Shown: in pieces, positions 34,297 to 43,679 of the stretch
How the letters are laid out: the number at the start of each line of letters is the position of its first letter
Position numbering within the stretch: the first letter of the stretch is position 1
DNA from: DATGZX01 sp035296965
GTDB lineage: Bacteria > Planctomycetota > Planctomycetia > Gemmatales > Gemmataceae
DNA length: 64,000 nt
NCBI GenBank assembly: GCA_035296965.1
Contig: DATGZX010000361.1
Coordinates: 1-64,000 of the forward strand
Reading direction: 5' to 3'
Notes under the pieces: generated by a model
What the model was told of the DNA's origin: nothing
The model's input: only the letters and a program-made list of their open reading frames with translations
Database searches by the model: none
Made by a program: the position numbers and the translations under genes

Positions 34297-34936
34297 GGTG
34301 GCGGGAGAAACGGTCTTCCAGGTACTCGTGAACCGCCGTCAGCAGGATCAAATCGTCTCGCGAGATGCTCCTTCCGTTGGATAGCTCGGCGCTGCCGGTG
34401 CCGATCATTCGTTCCACCTCTACCAAGGACGCACGGAGTCGATCGAGCTTGGCATTGAGCGCGTCGCCATTCAGTCCTTCGGGGATTCCCCAGAACCTGC
34501 AGGCATCCGCAAAAGTCAGCTCGTCCTTGAGGCCTTCCTCAAACTTCCGGACAGCGCTGCTGCTGAAAAGCCCCAAAAGGTATTTCTCTTGATCTTTTAA
34601 GATCTTCACGGGCCCAGGCGCGGGGGGTTGTTCCCCACCCTCCAGGAGTCGAGCAACCACCTGGTGACCCTCACGGGTCAAGGCGTAGAGCTTCTGTCCC
34701 ATTTTGGACAGCCAGCCGCGCCGGGCCAGGCCCCTTTCCCCCATGATGCAGCTAAGTACCTTGTTGGAATCAGGGTACTCGTCTGCAAATCCCTTCAATC
34801 CAAATGTGCGCGGAAACTTCTGCCAGGAAGCGACAATAAGCGCTTCCGCACTGAATGGCGATTGGCCCTTCTCCTCCAGGATTTTTGCTGCCAATAAAAT
34901 CTTCTCCGGTACCGTGCACTCGGCGACGATATTCAC
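34262..34936 (-). CDS. winged-helix-like protein of unknown function, convergent with the methyltransferase
   Basis: 224 residues from a GTG at 34936 with GGGGGAG upstream; an ATG at 35095 would add an unlikely N-terminus. The start VPEKILLAAKILEEKG and LARRGWLSKMGQKLYALTREGHQVVARLLEG read as helix-turn-helix or winged-helix units, followed by a charged linker and helical C-terminal half ending FSRHLTLLRNRPARS. No nuclease motif was seen. Its 3' end overlaps that of the methyltransferase by 35 bases on the opposite strand. A regulator or sensor coupled to the methyltransferase is one inference; function is unknown. Confidence 0.6.
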   Translation of the reverse strand: MNIVAECTVPEKILLAAKILEEKGQSPFSAEALIVASWQKFPRTFGLKGFADEYPDSNKVLSCIMGERGLARRGWLSKMGQKLYALTREGHQVVARLLEGGEQPPAPGPVKILKDQEKYLLGLFSSSAVRKFEEGLKDELTFADACRFWGIPEGLNGDALNAKLDRLRASLVEVERMIGTGSAELSNGRSISRDDLILLTAVHEYLEDRFSRHLTLLRNRPARS

Positions 34937-35102
34937 GCTTCTCCCCCATGAGCTGCCGATGACAGTGGATAGTGCCTTTCCCCAGCAGCGATTGTCGCGC
35001 CCAGCAGATTCCCCGGTCAAATGCAATAAGAGCGCGCCAGCTGCAAAAATGGCTTGGACGCCGTTCCAGCCGTTACGACCATCGTGCACGGTCATACAAA
35101 TG

Positions 35103-36182
35103 TTAGGCGTCCGTGTCTAGGGCCTGGATCTTCATGACCTCGCGCAGTAACACCGTGGCATAACTTCCCGCGGGTAAACTGAAACTCAGGCGGATGCCTT
35201 CAGTTTCCGCAAGCGCATGCAGGCCGTCCAGATAGATCAGGTTGTGGCGGCGTGTACCCTGCAGGAGTTTGCCGAATCGACAAAAATTCGCGGGTGTCAA
35301 ATATCCGTCGGCCAAAACTGCTGCTTCGCGCGCAGCTGCGATTCCCGCAGCTGCAAAAGTTTTCCGGCCGAAGATCGGTCCAGCGTGTACGGTCTCGCGG
35401 GCCTCGAAACGGCGTTGTTCGACCTCCAGATCCTGGGCCAGGAACATGCCGCCGAAGGGCCACTTGGCCATTACGTCGCCCTCGAGCACTTGCCGCAGGA
35501 GGCCGTCCGCTAAACGGCAGGCGAGGGAATGGTTGAACAGGGCGGACTGCGCGGCAGAGAGCGCAAGCTTCCGCAGGAAAGGATTGCGCGGCACACGCGG
35601 CTGGCTGCCGTCTGGCCCGGTTTGCTTTCCCCCGCGGAGCAATTCCAATCCCAGAAGGACTGTCTCCCCCTCCCGACCAAAACGCTGCGGGCCGTAGAAA
35701 TTGGGCAACCCCAGCGCTTGCAGTTGCGCCAGCAACGGCGGCAGCAACTCCAGCGCTTCGGGAACCGGTTCGCGGATGAGGATTCGGAACTTATTGCCGT
35801 GCAGATGGCCCGGTTTGAGCTTGTTGCCGTGCCTGCTCACGCGCAGGAGGCGGATGCCGTCGCCTTCGATCTGATCGAGCCTTTCCGCGCACGACTCCGG
35901 CACGGAAACCATCTGTCGAGTGACAGCCTGCCGATCCTTCAGGCCCGCAGTGCCGATCTCCTGCACGGGGATGTCAAGTCGTCGGGCTATTTGCCGGGTG
36001 AAGAACTCAGCCCCGACACCGCGCTTCTCCATCCAAAGGTACAAGTAGGGGCCAGTGCCGCACGGCTCGTAAGCGGGGATCTCTTCGACTTCGAAATCTT
36101 CGGGAACTTGTTTGATGATCCCGCCAATGCCGGGTAGATTACCAGTCAGCAGCGGGGGAGGAATAAGCGGATCAAAAAGCAT
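35103..36182 (-). CDS. truD: tRNA pseudouridine(13) synthase TruD
   Basis: 359 residues. Catalyses pseudouridine at tRNA position 13. The catalytic region IGTAGLKDRQAVTRQ (77-90) contains Asp83; other TruD features are PEDFEVEEIP near 27-36, HGNKLKPGHLHGNKFRILIR, and the GLPNFYGPQRFGREG segment. Length is normal. Start ATG 36182. It lies directly upstream of the winged-helix-like gene on the same strand; the next gene (aldehyde dehydrogenase) is divergent with a 68-base spacer. Confidence 0.93.
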   Translation of the reverse strand: MLFDPLIPPPLLTGNLPGIGGIIKQVPEDFEVEEIPAYEPCGTGPYLYLWMEKRGVGAEFFTRQIARRLDIPVQEIGTAGLKDRQAVTRQMVSVPESCAERLDQIEGDGIRLLRVSRHGNKLKPGHLHGNKFRILIREPVPEALELLPPLLAQLQALGLPNFYGPQRFGREGETVLLGLELLRGGKQTGPDGSQPRVPRNPFLRKLALSAAQSALFNHSLACRLADGLLRQVLEGDVMAKWPFGGMFLAQDLEVEQRRFEARETVHAGPIFGRKTFAAAGIAAAREAAVLADGYLTPANFCRFGKLLQGTRRHNLIYLDGLHALAETEGIRLSFSLPAGSYATVLLREVMKIQALDTDA

Positions 36183-36250
36183 CGATCGACTCCGGTTGTG
36201 CGTGCGCCAGGAACGCAGATCTCGACGGCAGTTTTATTAGGATACCGATC

Positions 36251-37720
36251 ATGAGCATGACAAGCATCGCGGAGAAGCCCTTGGCCGACGTGCTGCGGCG
36301 TGCCCGCCGCGCCCAGGAAGCTTGGGCGCAGCTACCTGTGCGCCAGCGGCTGCGACTGGTACGAAGCTTCCGCCATCTGCTGGTCGAGGAATCGACGGCA
36401 CTCTGCGAGGCCGTTGCCCGCGACCTCAACAAACCTGCCGATGAAGTCATCGCCGGTGAAATCCTACCGCTGGCCGCCGCCTGCCGATTCCTAGAACGCG
36501 AAGCGAACGGATTGCTGAGGCCGCGCCGGACTTCGGCCTGGCAGCGACCGATTTGGCTTTGGGGGCAAGCCGACACGATACATCGCAGGCCGCGCGGCGT
36601 GGTTGGCATCATCGGAACCTGGAATTATCCGATTCTGCTCAATGGGGTGCAAATCGTCCAGGCGCTCACGGCAGGAAATGCCATTGTTTGGAAACCTTCG
36701 GAGTTGGGGCCTTCGAGCGCCAAGGTGATCGTTGACCTGTTGCTGCGTGCAGGTTGCCCGCAGGACTTGGTGCAATCCTTGCCCGCAACGCGCGAAGCTG
36801 GACAGGATTTGGCAAACGCCGATGTGGATCACATCGTCTTCACAGGGTCCTCGACCACCGGCCGGAAGTTGGCGGAGACGCTTGGCAGACGCCTGGTTAG
36901 CTCCACTCTCGAATTGTCGGGCTGCGACGCGCTCTTCGTTCTTGATGACGCCAACATCGATCTGGCGGCCCGTGCAGCCTGGTTCGGCTCAACCGTGAAT
37001 TGCGGGCAAACTTGCATTGCCGCCCGCAGAGCCATCGTGCACCGAAGCGTTTACCAGTCATTTATCGACGCGCTCAAGTCTGTAAGCGCCGCCGCGCTGC
37101 CGATGCATCTGGCACTAGAATCTCAGGCAACCCAGGCGACCCGGCTCATTCACGATGCCCAGGCGCAAGGAGCCACCGTGCTGGATACGAGCCGGCCGAC
37201 CGAGAAAAACGGTGAAGGCACTTCGACGTGCTGGCCCACCATCGTGCTCGATGCCAAGCCGGAGATGTCGTTTTGCCAGGAAGCCTCGTTTGCCCCCATC
37301 CTTTCCGTAATGCCTTTCGATACCGTTGAAGAAGCGGTCCAGATGGATGCGCTCTGCCCGTATGCTCTGGGCGCATCGGTCTTCACGGGATCGGCGGAGC
37401 GGGGATTGAGCATAGCATCACACTTACGGGCAGGGATGGTCACGGTCAACGATGTTGTGGTCCCCACGGCTCACCCTGCGACGCCCTTCGGCGGGCGTGG
37501 CGAAAGTGGCTGGGGAGTCACCCAGGGGCCGGAGGGATTGCTGGAAATGACCGTGCCGCAAGTCGTGAGCGTTCGCGGCGGCAGCTTCCGCCCGCACTAC
37601 GGAGCCTCCGTGGGTAAGCCGCCCATGTCCGCGGAAAGGTTCCGAGGGCTCCTCCAATGGAGCCATGCTGCGACCTTTGGCAAGCGGATGCGTGGCCTGT
37701 TTCGCATGGTGCGCGGATAG
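36251..37720 (+). CDS. aldehyde dehydrogenase family protein
   Basis: 489 residues. NAD(P)-dependent oxidation of an aldehyde to the acid. Cofactor region GVVGIIGTWNYPILLNG and WKPSELGPSSA, FTGSSTTGRKLAE, general base in STLELSGCDALFV and nucleophilic Cys in VNCGQTCIAARR, and PFGGRGESGWG near the C-terminus are all present, so it should be active. It resembles the coniferyl/fatty-aldehyde group (class 3 type). The substrate is unknown. A 60-base spacer separates it from the downstream TPR gene. Confidence 0.9.
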   Translation: MSMTSIAEKPLADVLRRARRAQEAWAQLPVRQRLRLVRSFRHLLVEESTALCEAVARDLNKPADEVIAGEILPLAAACRFLEREANGLLRPRRTSAWQRPIWLWGQADTIHRRPRGVVGIIGTWNYPILLNGVQIVQALTAGNAIVWKPSELGPSSAKVIVDLLLRAGCPQDLVQSLPATREAGQDLANADVDHIVFTGSSTTGRKLAETLGRRLVSSTLELSGCDALFVLDDANIDLAARAAWFGSTVNCGQTCIAARRAIVHRSVYQSFIDALKSVSAAALPMHLALESQATQATRLIHDAQAQGATVLDTSRPTEKNGEGTSTCWPTIVLDAKPEMSFCQEASFAPILSVMPFDTVEEAVQMDALCPYALGASVFTGSAERGLSIASHLRAGMVTVNDVVVPTAHPATPFGGRGESGWGVTQGPEGLLEMTVPQVVSVRGGSFRPHYGASVGKPPMSAERFRGLLQWSHAATFGKRMRGLFRMVRG

Positions 37721-37780
37721 ACCATGCGGCTACGGGGCGATGTCTCAATCTTGACCACCCTCGGTATAAACAGCGGAACT

Positions 37781-38641
37781 ATGTCTATGAGAATCGCTTG
37801 GGGTTTCCTGGCTAGCGTTTCCTTAATTCTCGGCCTAGCGATTCAAACGCGCGCGGATGACACGCCGGCCGAACTCCTCAAGCAGGCCCAGCAAGCGTTG
37901 CAGAGCGGCAACTCGAACCAGGCTCTAGCATTGGCGGGCAAGGTTATCGCAGCAGACGCGCGGTGCACGCAAGCATTCGAATTCCGCGGCAAGCTTTACG
38001 GCTCGCGGGGTCGGCACGCAGAAGCGGTGGCAGATTTCACCAAAGCGCTTGAAATAGAACCAAAGCTCGCCGAAGTCTATAACCTGCGCGGCGCCGAGCA
38101 TTTCAAGCTGGGGCACATTGCCGAATCTATCAAAGATTTCGACAAGTATCTCGAATACAAGCCGGAAGAAACTCCAGGCCACTGGATGCGCGGCATCTCT
38201 TATTACTACGCCGGCCGCTTTGCGGAAGGGCGCAAGCAGTTCGCTGCCTACGAGAAGGTCGACGATAATGACGTGGAGAATGCCGTCTGGCATTATCTCT
38301 GCAATGCCCGTGCAGTGGGACCTGCGAAGGCACAAGGCGAGATGTTGAAAATTGGCCGCGACCGCCGTGTGCCGATGATGGAGGTCTACGATCTTTTCAA
38401 GGGGCGCATTCGGCCCGACAAGGTCATGGCCGCCGCCACCTCCGCGAAACCGGACGAACGGAAGCAAGCACTTTTTCTAGCACACCTGTATCTCGGCCTT
38501 TACTATGATTCCCAGGGCGACACGAAACAGGCACACGAACACATGACCCAGGCCGCTGGCGCTGCACCCGCGGGCGGCTACATGGGCGACGTAGCTAAAG
38601 TCCATCTCCTGCTCCAGAAAAACGCTCCCAATCAAAAGTAA
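37781..38641 (+). CDS. secreted TPR protein
   Basis: 286 residues. Signal peptide (IAWGFLASVSLILGLAIQTRA, cleaved near TRAD) then three to four TPRs, for example PAELLKQAQQALQSGNSNQALALAGKV, FRGKLYGSRGRHAEAVADFTKALEIEP and LRGAEHFKLGHIAESIKDFDKYLEYKP, with a helical C-terminal part and a further repeat (LYLGLYYDSQGDTKQAHEH). ATG 37781 is the first in position for the signal peptide. Probably a periplasmic scaffold; no partner is shown by the context. Confidence 0.8.
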   Translation: MSMRIAWGFLASVSLILGLAIQTRADDTPAELLKQAQQALQSGNSNQALALAGKVIAADARCTQAFEFRGKLYGSRGRHAEAVADFTKALEIEPKLAEVYNLRGAEHFKLGHIAESIKDFDKYLEYKPEETPGHWMRGISYYYAGRFAEGRKQFAAYEKVDDNDVENAVWHYLCNARAVGPAKAQGEMLKIGRDRRVPMMEVYDLFKGRIRPDKVMAAATSAKPDERKQALFLAHLYLGLYYDSQGDTKQAHEHMTQAAGAAPAGGYMGDVAKVHLLLQKNAPNQK

Positions 38642-38905
38642 TCATTCAATCTGCAGGCTGAGATTCTCCCGCGTCTTCAACCGGGAGAGGATGGTAGTTC
38701 TTCACGAATGCTGTTTCCGTTTAGCCGATCTCGCATTGCTAGTGCTCCCGGCCAGCTAATCGGGATTTAGCGGTTGCAGCGACCAGAACTGGCGCGTGCT
38801 TGCCTCTATTCAGATGATGCCTCAGATCTCAGCTTGTTCTCATGGAGGACTGGGGTAACTATTCAATCTGTGATAACGGTTTAGACGAACGATTAGAGGT
38901 GTGCA

Positions 38906-39220
38906 ATGCCGCTGTCCGTGACCAGCGTTTCTTCCTCCATTCCTCAAACTGTTATTGGCGTTACCCTGGCCTCGGCCTCGAAGAAGACCAGCGAAACCGA
39001 AAATACTCCTCAACAAGCTGGTCAAAATGCGTCGACGGCGGACGGCGCCACAGCCAATGGCTCTCAAGGTTCCGCCAGCAGTCTGGCAGATCTCTTGGTT
39101 GCGAGCCAGACAACTCCCGATCAAGCTGCGTCCGGCAGTTCTCAGGCGATTACTGCCTATAAGTCGGAAGCGGACCGTGGTCAGACGACCGACGGCGACG
39201 AGGACGGAGACAGCCGCTAA
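38906..39220 (+). CDS. small Ser/Thr/Ala-rich protein with acidic tail
   Basis: 104 residues (MPLSVTSVSSSIPQTVIG...), low complexity, with an acidic C-terminus TDGDEDGDSR. AGAGG lies seven bases upstream of the ATG. No family was recognised. It is supported by the binding site and uninterrupted frame only; likely disordered. Confidence 0.45.
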   Translation: MPLSVTSVSSSIPQTVIGVTLASASKKTSETENTPQQAGQNASTADGATANGSQGSASSLADLLVASQTTPDQAASGSSQAITAYKSEADRGQTTDGDEDGDSR

Positions 39221-39272
39221 GCTTCGTGGCGCTCTTCTGTAAGAAACTGCAACTCTTGAAAAGGCACGACTG

Positions 39273-40367
39273 CTAATCCTTTCTCCAGACGCTCATCGAG
39301 GCTGGGTAGCCCAGAATGCGCACCCGGAATTGCCGCTCCGGCCTCCACTGCACTGCTGTCGCGGCTTCTTTGAGAGCGTGGAAATCAGCTACGAGAAACA
39401 CAGCCCGGCCGCGCGGACGGAGCACGCGATTGCAGTCGCGTAAGACATCGACATAAAGCGGCCCGATGTCTTGCGGTCGGAGAAGCTGCCGGCCGAAGGG
39501 GGGATTGCAAACAATCCGATCGACGCTCTCGTCGGCCAATGGTAATGCCCTTGCATCCCACCGCGCCAGGATCGTGTGACCCAAGCGTCGCAAGTTATGG
39601 CCCGCAGCGCGCAGCGCAGCCATCTCCACATCGCCCCCCAGGACTCTTCCCAACCGGATGTCGGAACGTCGCGCCCACTCGTGCACTTCCGCGAGGATAG
39701 TGCCCGCGCCGCACATGGGGTCCAGAACAACATGTTGAGGCTTGATCTGGGCCAACTGGATCATTGCTGCGGCCGCCGTGGGGCGCAAAGAAGCCGGCAG
39801 GTGCTCCATCTTGTAAGTGCGGTGGCGCATGGTCCGGTCGGAAAGACGCAACCCGCAGACCGCGGTCGCTTCGTGGATTGTCAGCCATATCTCAACGGAG
39901 GCATTCTCTTCGACATAGCGCCAGCTGGAGGGTAGTTTACCGGCAAGTCCCTCCGCAAGGGCCTTGCGGGCGTCATGACGCCGGTAGGCATGCTCACCGC
40001 TCATTTGAGCGACAAGGCGCCACGTCGTCTTACCTTTGGGTTTGGGCCGGATGCCATGGTGAATGCGCAGGAGCTTTTCCCAATCCGCTTCGCGCGCCGT
40101 CCACTGGCGAATCCGATCCAGGTCGGCGGCTCGATAGGTCAGCTTGTCGGTTCCCCAGGCTAACAGAAACACGTCTTCGGTCGTGCGAAGCTGGAGTAGG
40201 GCAGCATCAAGCTCAGGAACCCGAAAGACCACTAGCCCCTGCCCCGACCGCTTCATCTCACCGCCGAGCGTCCTGGTAATTTCGTCCTCAGCCACACTTT
40301 CGAGGCCGGCAAACACCATCGCGTAGCACAGCGGGGCCGGCTCGGAGGCCGAACGGCGTCTGGACAT
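39273..40367 (-). CDS. THUMP-domain RNA guanine-N2 methyltransferase
   Basis: 364 residues. The N-terminal half has the THUMP-type RNA-binding region found in RlmL/Trm14 proteins (AMVFAGLESVAEDEITRTLGG...), and the C-terminal half is a Rossmann methyltransferase with motif I VLDPMCGAGTILAE and motif IV IVCNPPFGRQ; NPPF is typical of N2-guanine RNA methylation. Candidates are tRNA G6 (Trm14/TrmN-like) or a 23S site (RlmL half); the exact target cannot be read. ATG 40367 has CGGAG upstream; a TTG one codon earlier is equivalent. Divergent from 40514. Confidence 0.85.
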   Translation of the reverse strand: MSRRRSASEPAPLCYAMVFAGLESVAEDEITRTLGGEMKRSGQGLVVFRVPELDAALLQLRTTEDVFLLAWGTDKLTYRAADLDRIRQWTAREADWEKLLRIHHGIRPKPKGKTTWRLVAQMSGEHAYRRHDARKALAEGLAGKLPSSWRYVEENASVEIWLTIHEATAVCGLRLSDRTMRHRTYKMEHLPASLRPTAAAAMIQLAQIKPQHVVLDPMCGAGTILAEVHEWARRSDIRLGRVLGGDVEMAALRAAGHNLRRLGHTILARWDARALPLADESVDRIVCNPPFGRQLLRPQDIGPLYVDVLRDCNRVLRPRGRAVFLVADFHALKEAATAVQWRPERQFRVRILGYPASMSVWRKD

Positions 40368-40513
40368 CAAGGCTCCGTCATGTATAGACAGATGTTTAGA
40401 GTGCTGATCTTGCAGCGCGGGCTAGTCCGGTTATACTACCAAATTCATGACTTAGGCTTTTCTGTCCGCTCTGAACCCAACGAGTTGGATGCCAGGAGAC
40501 CGTAGGAGGCTGC

Positions 40514-41848
40514 ATGACTGAGACCTTGATCGATCTAAAAGCACTGCTGGTGGAACGAGAAGATTGCGACGCCGGCACAGTGCAACAACTCCGCAACGCT
40601 TTGGCACAGGGTGGCACGCAGTACCGCAGTCTTCGTGACGTGGCGGACGTTCTCAAGAAGAAGTTAGAGGGCACAACGGGAACAGCCGCCAAGCGTTGGT
40701 ATCTCAAGTTGGGGATCAGCCGGTTCTTTCTCGGCCACCTGGGCGACGCAGTCGAGAATCTTCGCCAGGCAGAGGGCGCCCTGGCAAACTTTTACCTCGG
40801 CCGAGCACTCCTCTCGCGCCAGGAGTACGACGAAGCATTGAAGGCGTTTGACCGGGCAGAGAAAGCAGGGTACACGGCCAGCCAGGTGAATCTACAGCGC
40901 GTCGGCATCTACCGCCAAAAAGGTGACCTGACACAGGCACGCGCGGTTCTGGGAAAATTGGAGGAACTGGGAAGCCATAACGCCGAGTACCACTTTCAGC
41001 TGGCGAGCATTCACCTCGCACAAGGAGAGCGCCCCGTCGCGGTGCGGCATTTGGAGCGTGCGGTTGAGCTCGATCCCAGCCATACGGGCGCCCTTTTCCA
41101 GCTCGGCCACGCCAACGACCTCGCCGGCAATGACGAAGAAGCCATCGGCTTTTACGAGCGCTGCGTCAACCATCCTCCCGTTCACGTCGGCGCACTCGTG
41201 AACCTGGGGGTGCTCTACGAAGACAATGAAAAGTACGACAAGGCCGAGGACTGCTTCCGCAAGGTGCTGAGCGCCAACCCCACTGACGATCAAGCGCGGC
41301 TGTTCATGAAGGACGCCCATGCCTCGATGACAATGTATTATAACCCCGAGGAAGAGCAGACCTTCAGCCGCTTCAGCCAGGTGCTCGAGATCCCCGTCAC
41401 TGATTTCGAGTTGTCCGTGCGCAGCCGTAATTGCCTTAAGAAAATGAACATTCGCACCCTGGGCGACCTTACGCGCGTTACGGAACAGCAGCTGCTTAGC
41501 AGCAAGAACTTCGGCGAAACCTCATTGAGCGAGATCAAGGAAATCATGGGCACCAAGGGGCTACACCTTGGTCAGTCGCTGGAGGAAGGCGCCCAGTACG
41601 ACATGCGCTACCGTCCGAAGCAGCCGCTCTCGGAGCAGGAGCAAGCGGTTCTCGGCAAGCCGGTCAGCGACCTGAACCTCTCGGTCCGAGCCCGGAAGTG
41701 CATGAATCGGTTGGGGATCAACACGCTGGGAGACCTCGTTCAGCGCAGCGGCGATGAACTTCTGGAGTCCAAGAACTTCGGAATGACCTCCCTCAATGAA
41801 GTACGCGAGAAGCTGGCCCAGTTCGGCCTGTCGCTGCGTGGTGACTGA
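40514..41848 (+). CDS. TPR protein with two RNA polymerase alpha C-terminal-like domains
   Basis: 444 residues. TPR-like helices occupy about 60-270 (e.g. ANFYLGRALLSRQEYDEALKAF, AEYHFQLASIHLAQGERPVA, LVNLGVLYEDNEKYDKAEDCF). Two alpha-CTD-like domains follow, about 290-350 and 381-442, each with the (V)R..(N/K)C and NFG..SL..(I/V) signature. Domain 1 keeps the equivalents of E. coli RpoA Arg265 and Asn268 (Arg303, Asn306); domain 2 keeps Arg392 but has Lys395. Both replace the DNA-contacting Lys298 by Thr (NFGETS, NFGMTS). DNA or activator binding is therefore plausible but altered. It stands 69 bases upstream of tgt on the same strand. AGGAGG precedes the ATG. Confidence 0.9.
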   Translation: MTETLIDLKALLVEREDCDAGTVQQLRNALAQGGTQYRSLRDVADVLKKKLEGTTGTAAKRWYLKLGISRFFLGHLGDAVENLRQAEGALANFYLGRALLSRQEYDEALKAFDRAEKAGYTASQVNLQRVGIYRQKGDLTQARAVLGKLEELGSHNAEYHFQLASIHLAQGERPVAVRHLERAVELDPSHTGALFQLGHANDLAGNDEEAIGFYERCVNHPPVHVGALVNLGVLYEDNEKYDKAEDCFRKVLSANPTDDQARLFMKDAHASMTMYYNPEEEQTFSRFSQVLEIPVTDFELSVRSRNCLKKMNIRTLGDLTRVTEQQLLSSKNFGETSLSEIKEIMGTKGLHLGQSLEEGAQYDMRYRPKQPLSEQEQAVLGKPVSDLNLSVRARKCMNRLGINTLGDLVQRSGDELLESKNFGMTSLNEVREKLAQFGLSLRGD

Positions 41849-41864
41849 GCGTCATGCCTGCAAG

Positions 41865-41890
41865 AGCGGGGGGCTTGCCCCCGCTTTCCT
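41865..41890 (+). terminator. possible intrinsic terminator after the TPR/alpha-CTD gene
   Basis: Hairpin with eight-base arms (AGCGGGGG at 41865-41872 and CCCCCGCT at 41878-41885) and loop GCTTG, followed by TTCCT. The T-run is poor, so termination may be partial and the downstream tgt may still be read through. Confidence 0.4.
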
Positions 41891-41917
41891 GATTCGCGTG
41901 AGTACGAGCGCCTGAGT

Positions 41918-43099
41918 GTGAATTCCAGCGAGCAAGCTCCGAAGGAACCATCTCCGCCGACAGAGCCAGTTCAGCCGCGGCCTTCCACGTCGAGTTTTTC
42001 TTTCCAGGTGCAGCAAACATCTGGCCCTGCGCGCCTTGGCCGGCTTACCACGGCACACGGCACGGTCGAAACTCCTATCTTCATGCCGGTGGGTACGCAG
42101 GCCACCGTCAAGGGCCTCACGCCGGACCAGCTTCGAGAAGCGGGGGCACAGCTAATCCTTGGAAACACCTACCATCTTGCGCTAAGGCCGGGCGATGAAC
42201 TGATCGCCGAGCTTGGAGGCCTGCATCGCTTCATGGCCTGGGATGGACCAATCCTCACCGACAGCGGCGGCTTCCAGGTCTACAGCCTGGCCTTGAGCCG
42301 GAAAATCGACGATCGTGCCGCAGTCTTTCGATCGCACATCGATGGATCCTTATTGGAGCTGAGCCCTGAACGGGCCGTGCGCATCCAGGAAAATCTGGGC
42401 TCGGATATCGCGATGTGCCTCGACGAGTGTCCACCGTTTGGCACCTCGCCGGAGTACATGGAAGAGGCGGTCCGGCGAACCATCTGCTGGGCGGAGCGTT
42501 GCCGTTCCACGCAGCAGCGCGGCGATCAAGCGCTCTTTGCCATCGTGCAGGGTGGGACAGACCTTCACCTCCGGGGCAAGTGCGCTGCCGCTCTGATCGA
42601 ACTGAACTTCCCTGGCTACGCACTGGGCGGTTTCAGCGTGGGTGAGACAGCCGCTCAGATGGTCGCAGCCCTCGGGCCATGTGTGGCCTTCTTGCCGTCC
42701 GAAAAGCCTCGCTACCTGATGGGCGTCGGCCGGCCCCAGGACATCGTCGCGGCGGTGGCCTGTGGCGTGGACATGTTCGATTGCGTCTTGCCGACCCGAA
42801 ACGGCCGCAATGCCTCGGCATTCACGATGGACGGGTCGCTTCGGCTGCGCAACGCCCAGTACAAGCGAGATCCGGCTCCTCTCGAGTCCGATTGCATGTG
42901 CTACACGTGTAGGCACTACAGCAAGGCTTACTTGCATCACCTGTTCCTTGCGGGCGAGATGCTCGGGCCGACGTTATTGTCCTTGCACAATGTCGCGTTT
43001 TACTGCCGGCTCATGAAAGAGATCCGTGCAGCGATTCGCGAGCAGCACTGGGCAGAGTACCAGGCGGTTCGCCTTGCCCGTTGGGGCGCAACGTCTTAA
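41918..43099 (+). CDS. tgt: queuine tRNA-ribosyltransferase
   Basis: 393 residues from a GTG. Exchanges guanine-34 for preQ1 in GUN-anticodon tRNAs. Key residues: Asp115 in LTDSGGFQ (general acid/base), Asp288 in MFDCVLPTRNGRN (nucleophile), and the zinc site Cys326, Cys328, Cys331 with His357. The N-terminal 35 residues are Pro/Ser-rich and extra to the fold. It heads the tgt-yajC-secDF order that is conserved in many bacteria. Confidence 0.95.
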   Translation: MNSSEQAPKEPSPPTEPVQPRPSTSSFSFQVQQTSGPARLGRLTTAHGTVETPIFMPVGTQATVKGLTPDQLREAGAQLILGNTYHLALRPGDELIAELGGLHRFMAWDGPILTDSGGFQVYSLALSRKIDDRAAVFRSHIDGSLLELSPERAVRIQENLGSDIAMCLDECPPFGTSPEYMEEAVRRTICWAERCRSTQQRGDQALFAIVQGGTDLHLRGKCAAALIELNFPGYALGGFSVGETAAQMVAALGPCVAFLPSEKPRYLMGVGRPQDIVAAVACGVDMFDCVLPTRNGRNASAFTMDGSLRLRNAQYKRDPAPLESDCMCYTCRHYSKAYLHHLFLAGEMLGPTLLSLHNVAFYCRLMKEIRAAIREQHWAEYQAVRLARWGATS

Positions 43100-43224
43100 G
43101 ATACGTCTTTCATTGCGTTGGAGTTGTGTCACGTTGACGTAAGAACTGATAAGGGAATCGAGGGGCGGGCGCGTCCGGTGCCGCCCTTTGCCGTTTTAGC
43201 CCGCCTCAAGGGCGAGAGACATCC

Positions 43225-43608
43225 ATGCTATTTGCCTTGCTATTGCTGCTAGCCGAAGCGCCGCCAGCGGAGCAACCCGCGCCGCCGGCTGCAAACCCCT
43301 TGGCCACCATATTGAATTTCGCGCCATTCCTGGCTATCGGCGTCCTGGCGTGGTGGCTCTTGATTCGCCCCATGAAGAAACAAGAACAGGAACGAAAGCT
43401 GTTGCTAAGCGCCTTGAAGAAGAACGACCGCGTCGTAACCTCCGGCGGCATCATCGGGATCGTTGCGAACCTGAAGGATAAAGATGATGAAGTCACGCTC
43501 AAGGTCGATGAGAGTTCCAATGTCCGCCTGCGTGTGACCAGGGCCAGCATCGTCAAGATTCTCGGTGGGGAAGAGCAAGACAAGGAGCAAAAAGAAGGCG
43601 GAGCGTGA
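43225..43608 (+). CDS. yajC: preprotein translocase subunit YajC
   Basis: 127 residues. One transmembrane segment (FAPFLAIGVLAWWLLI, about 32-48) preceded by a Pro/Ala-rich N-terminus and followed by RPMKKQEQERKLLLSALKKNDRVVTSGGIIG, the YajC signature. It associates with SecDF in the inner membrane. Start ATG 43225. The C-terminus is Lys/Glu-rich. It precedes secDF by 71 bases. Confidence 0.93.
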   Translation: MLFALLLLLAEAPPAEQPAPPAANPLATILNFAPFLAIGVLAWWLLIRPMKKQEQERKLLLSALKKNDRVVTSGGIIGIVANLKDKDDEVTLKVDESSNVRLRVTRASIVKILGGEEQDKEQKEGGA

Positions 43609-43679
43609 CGGACCCAGCGGCTGATCGCTACCTCATTCAGCTTTCCCCAAATCCTTAGGAAAAGGCACTCGAGCGAATC

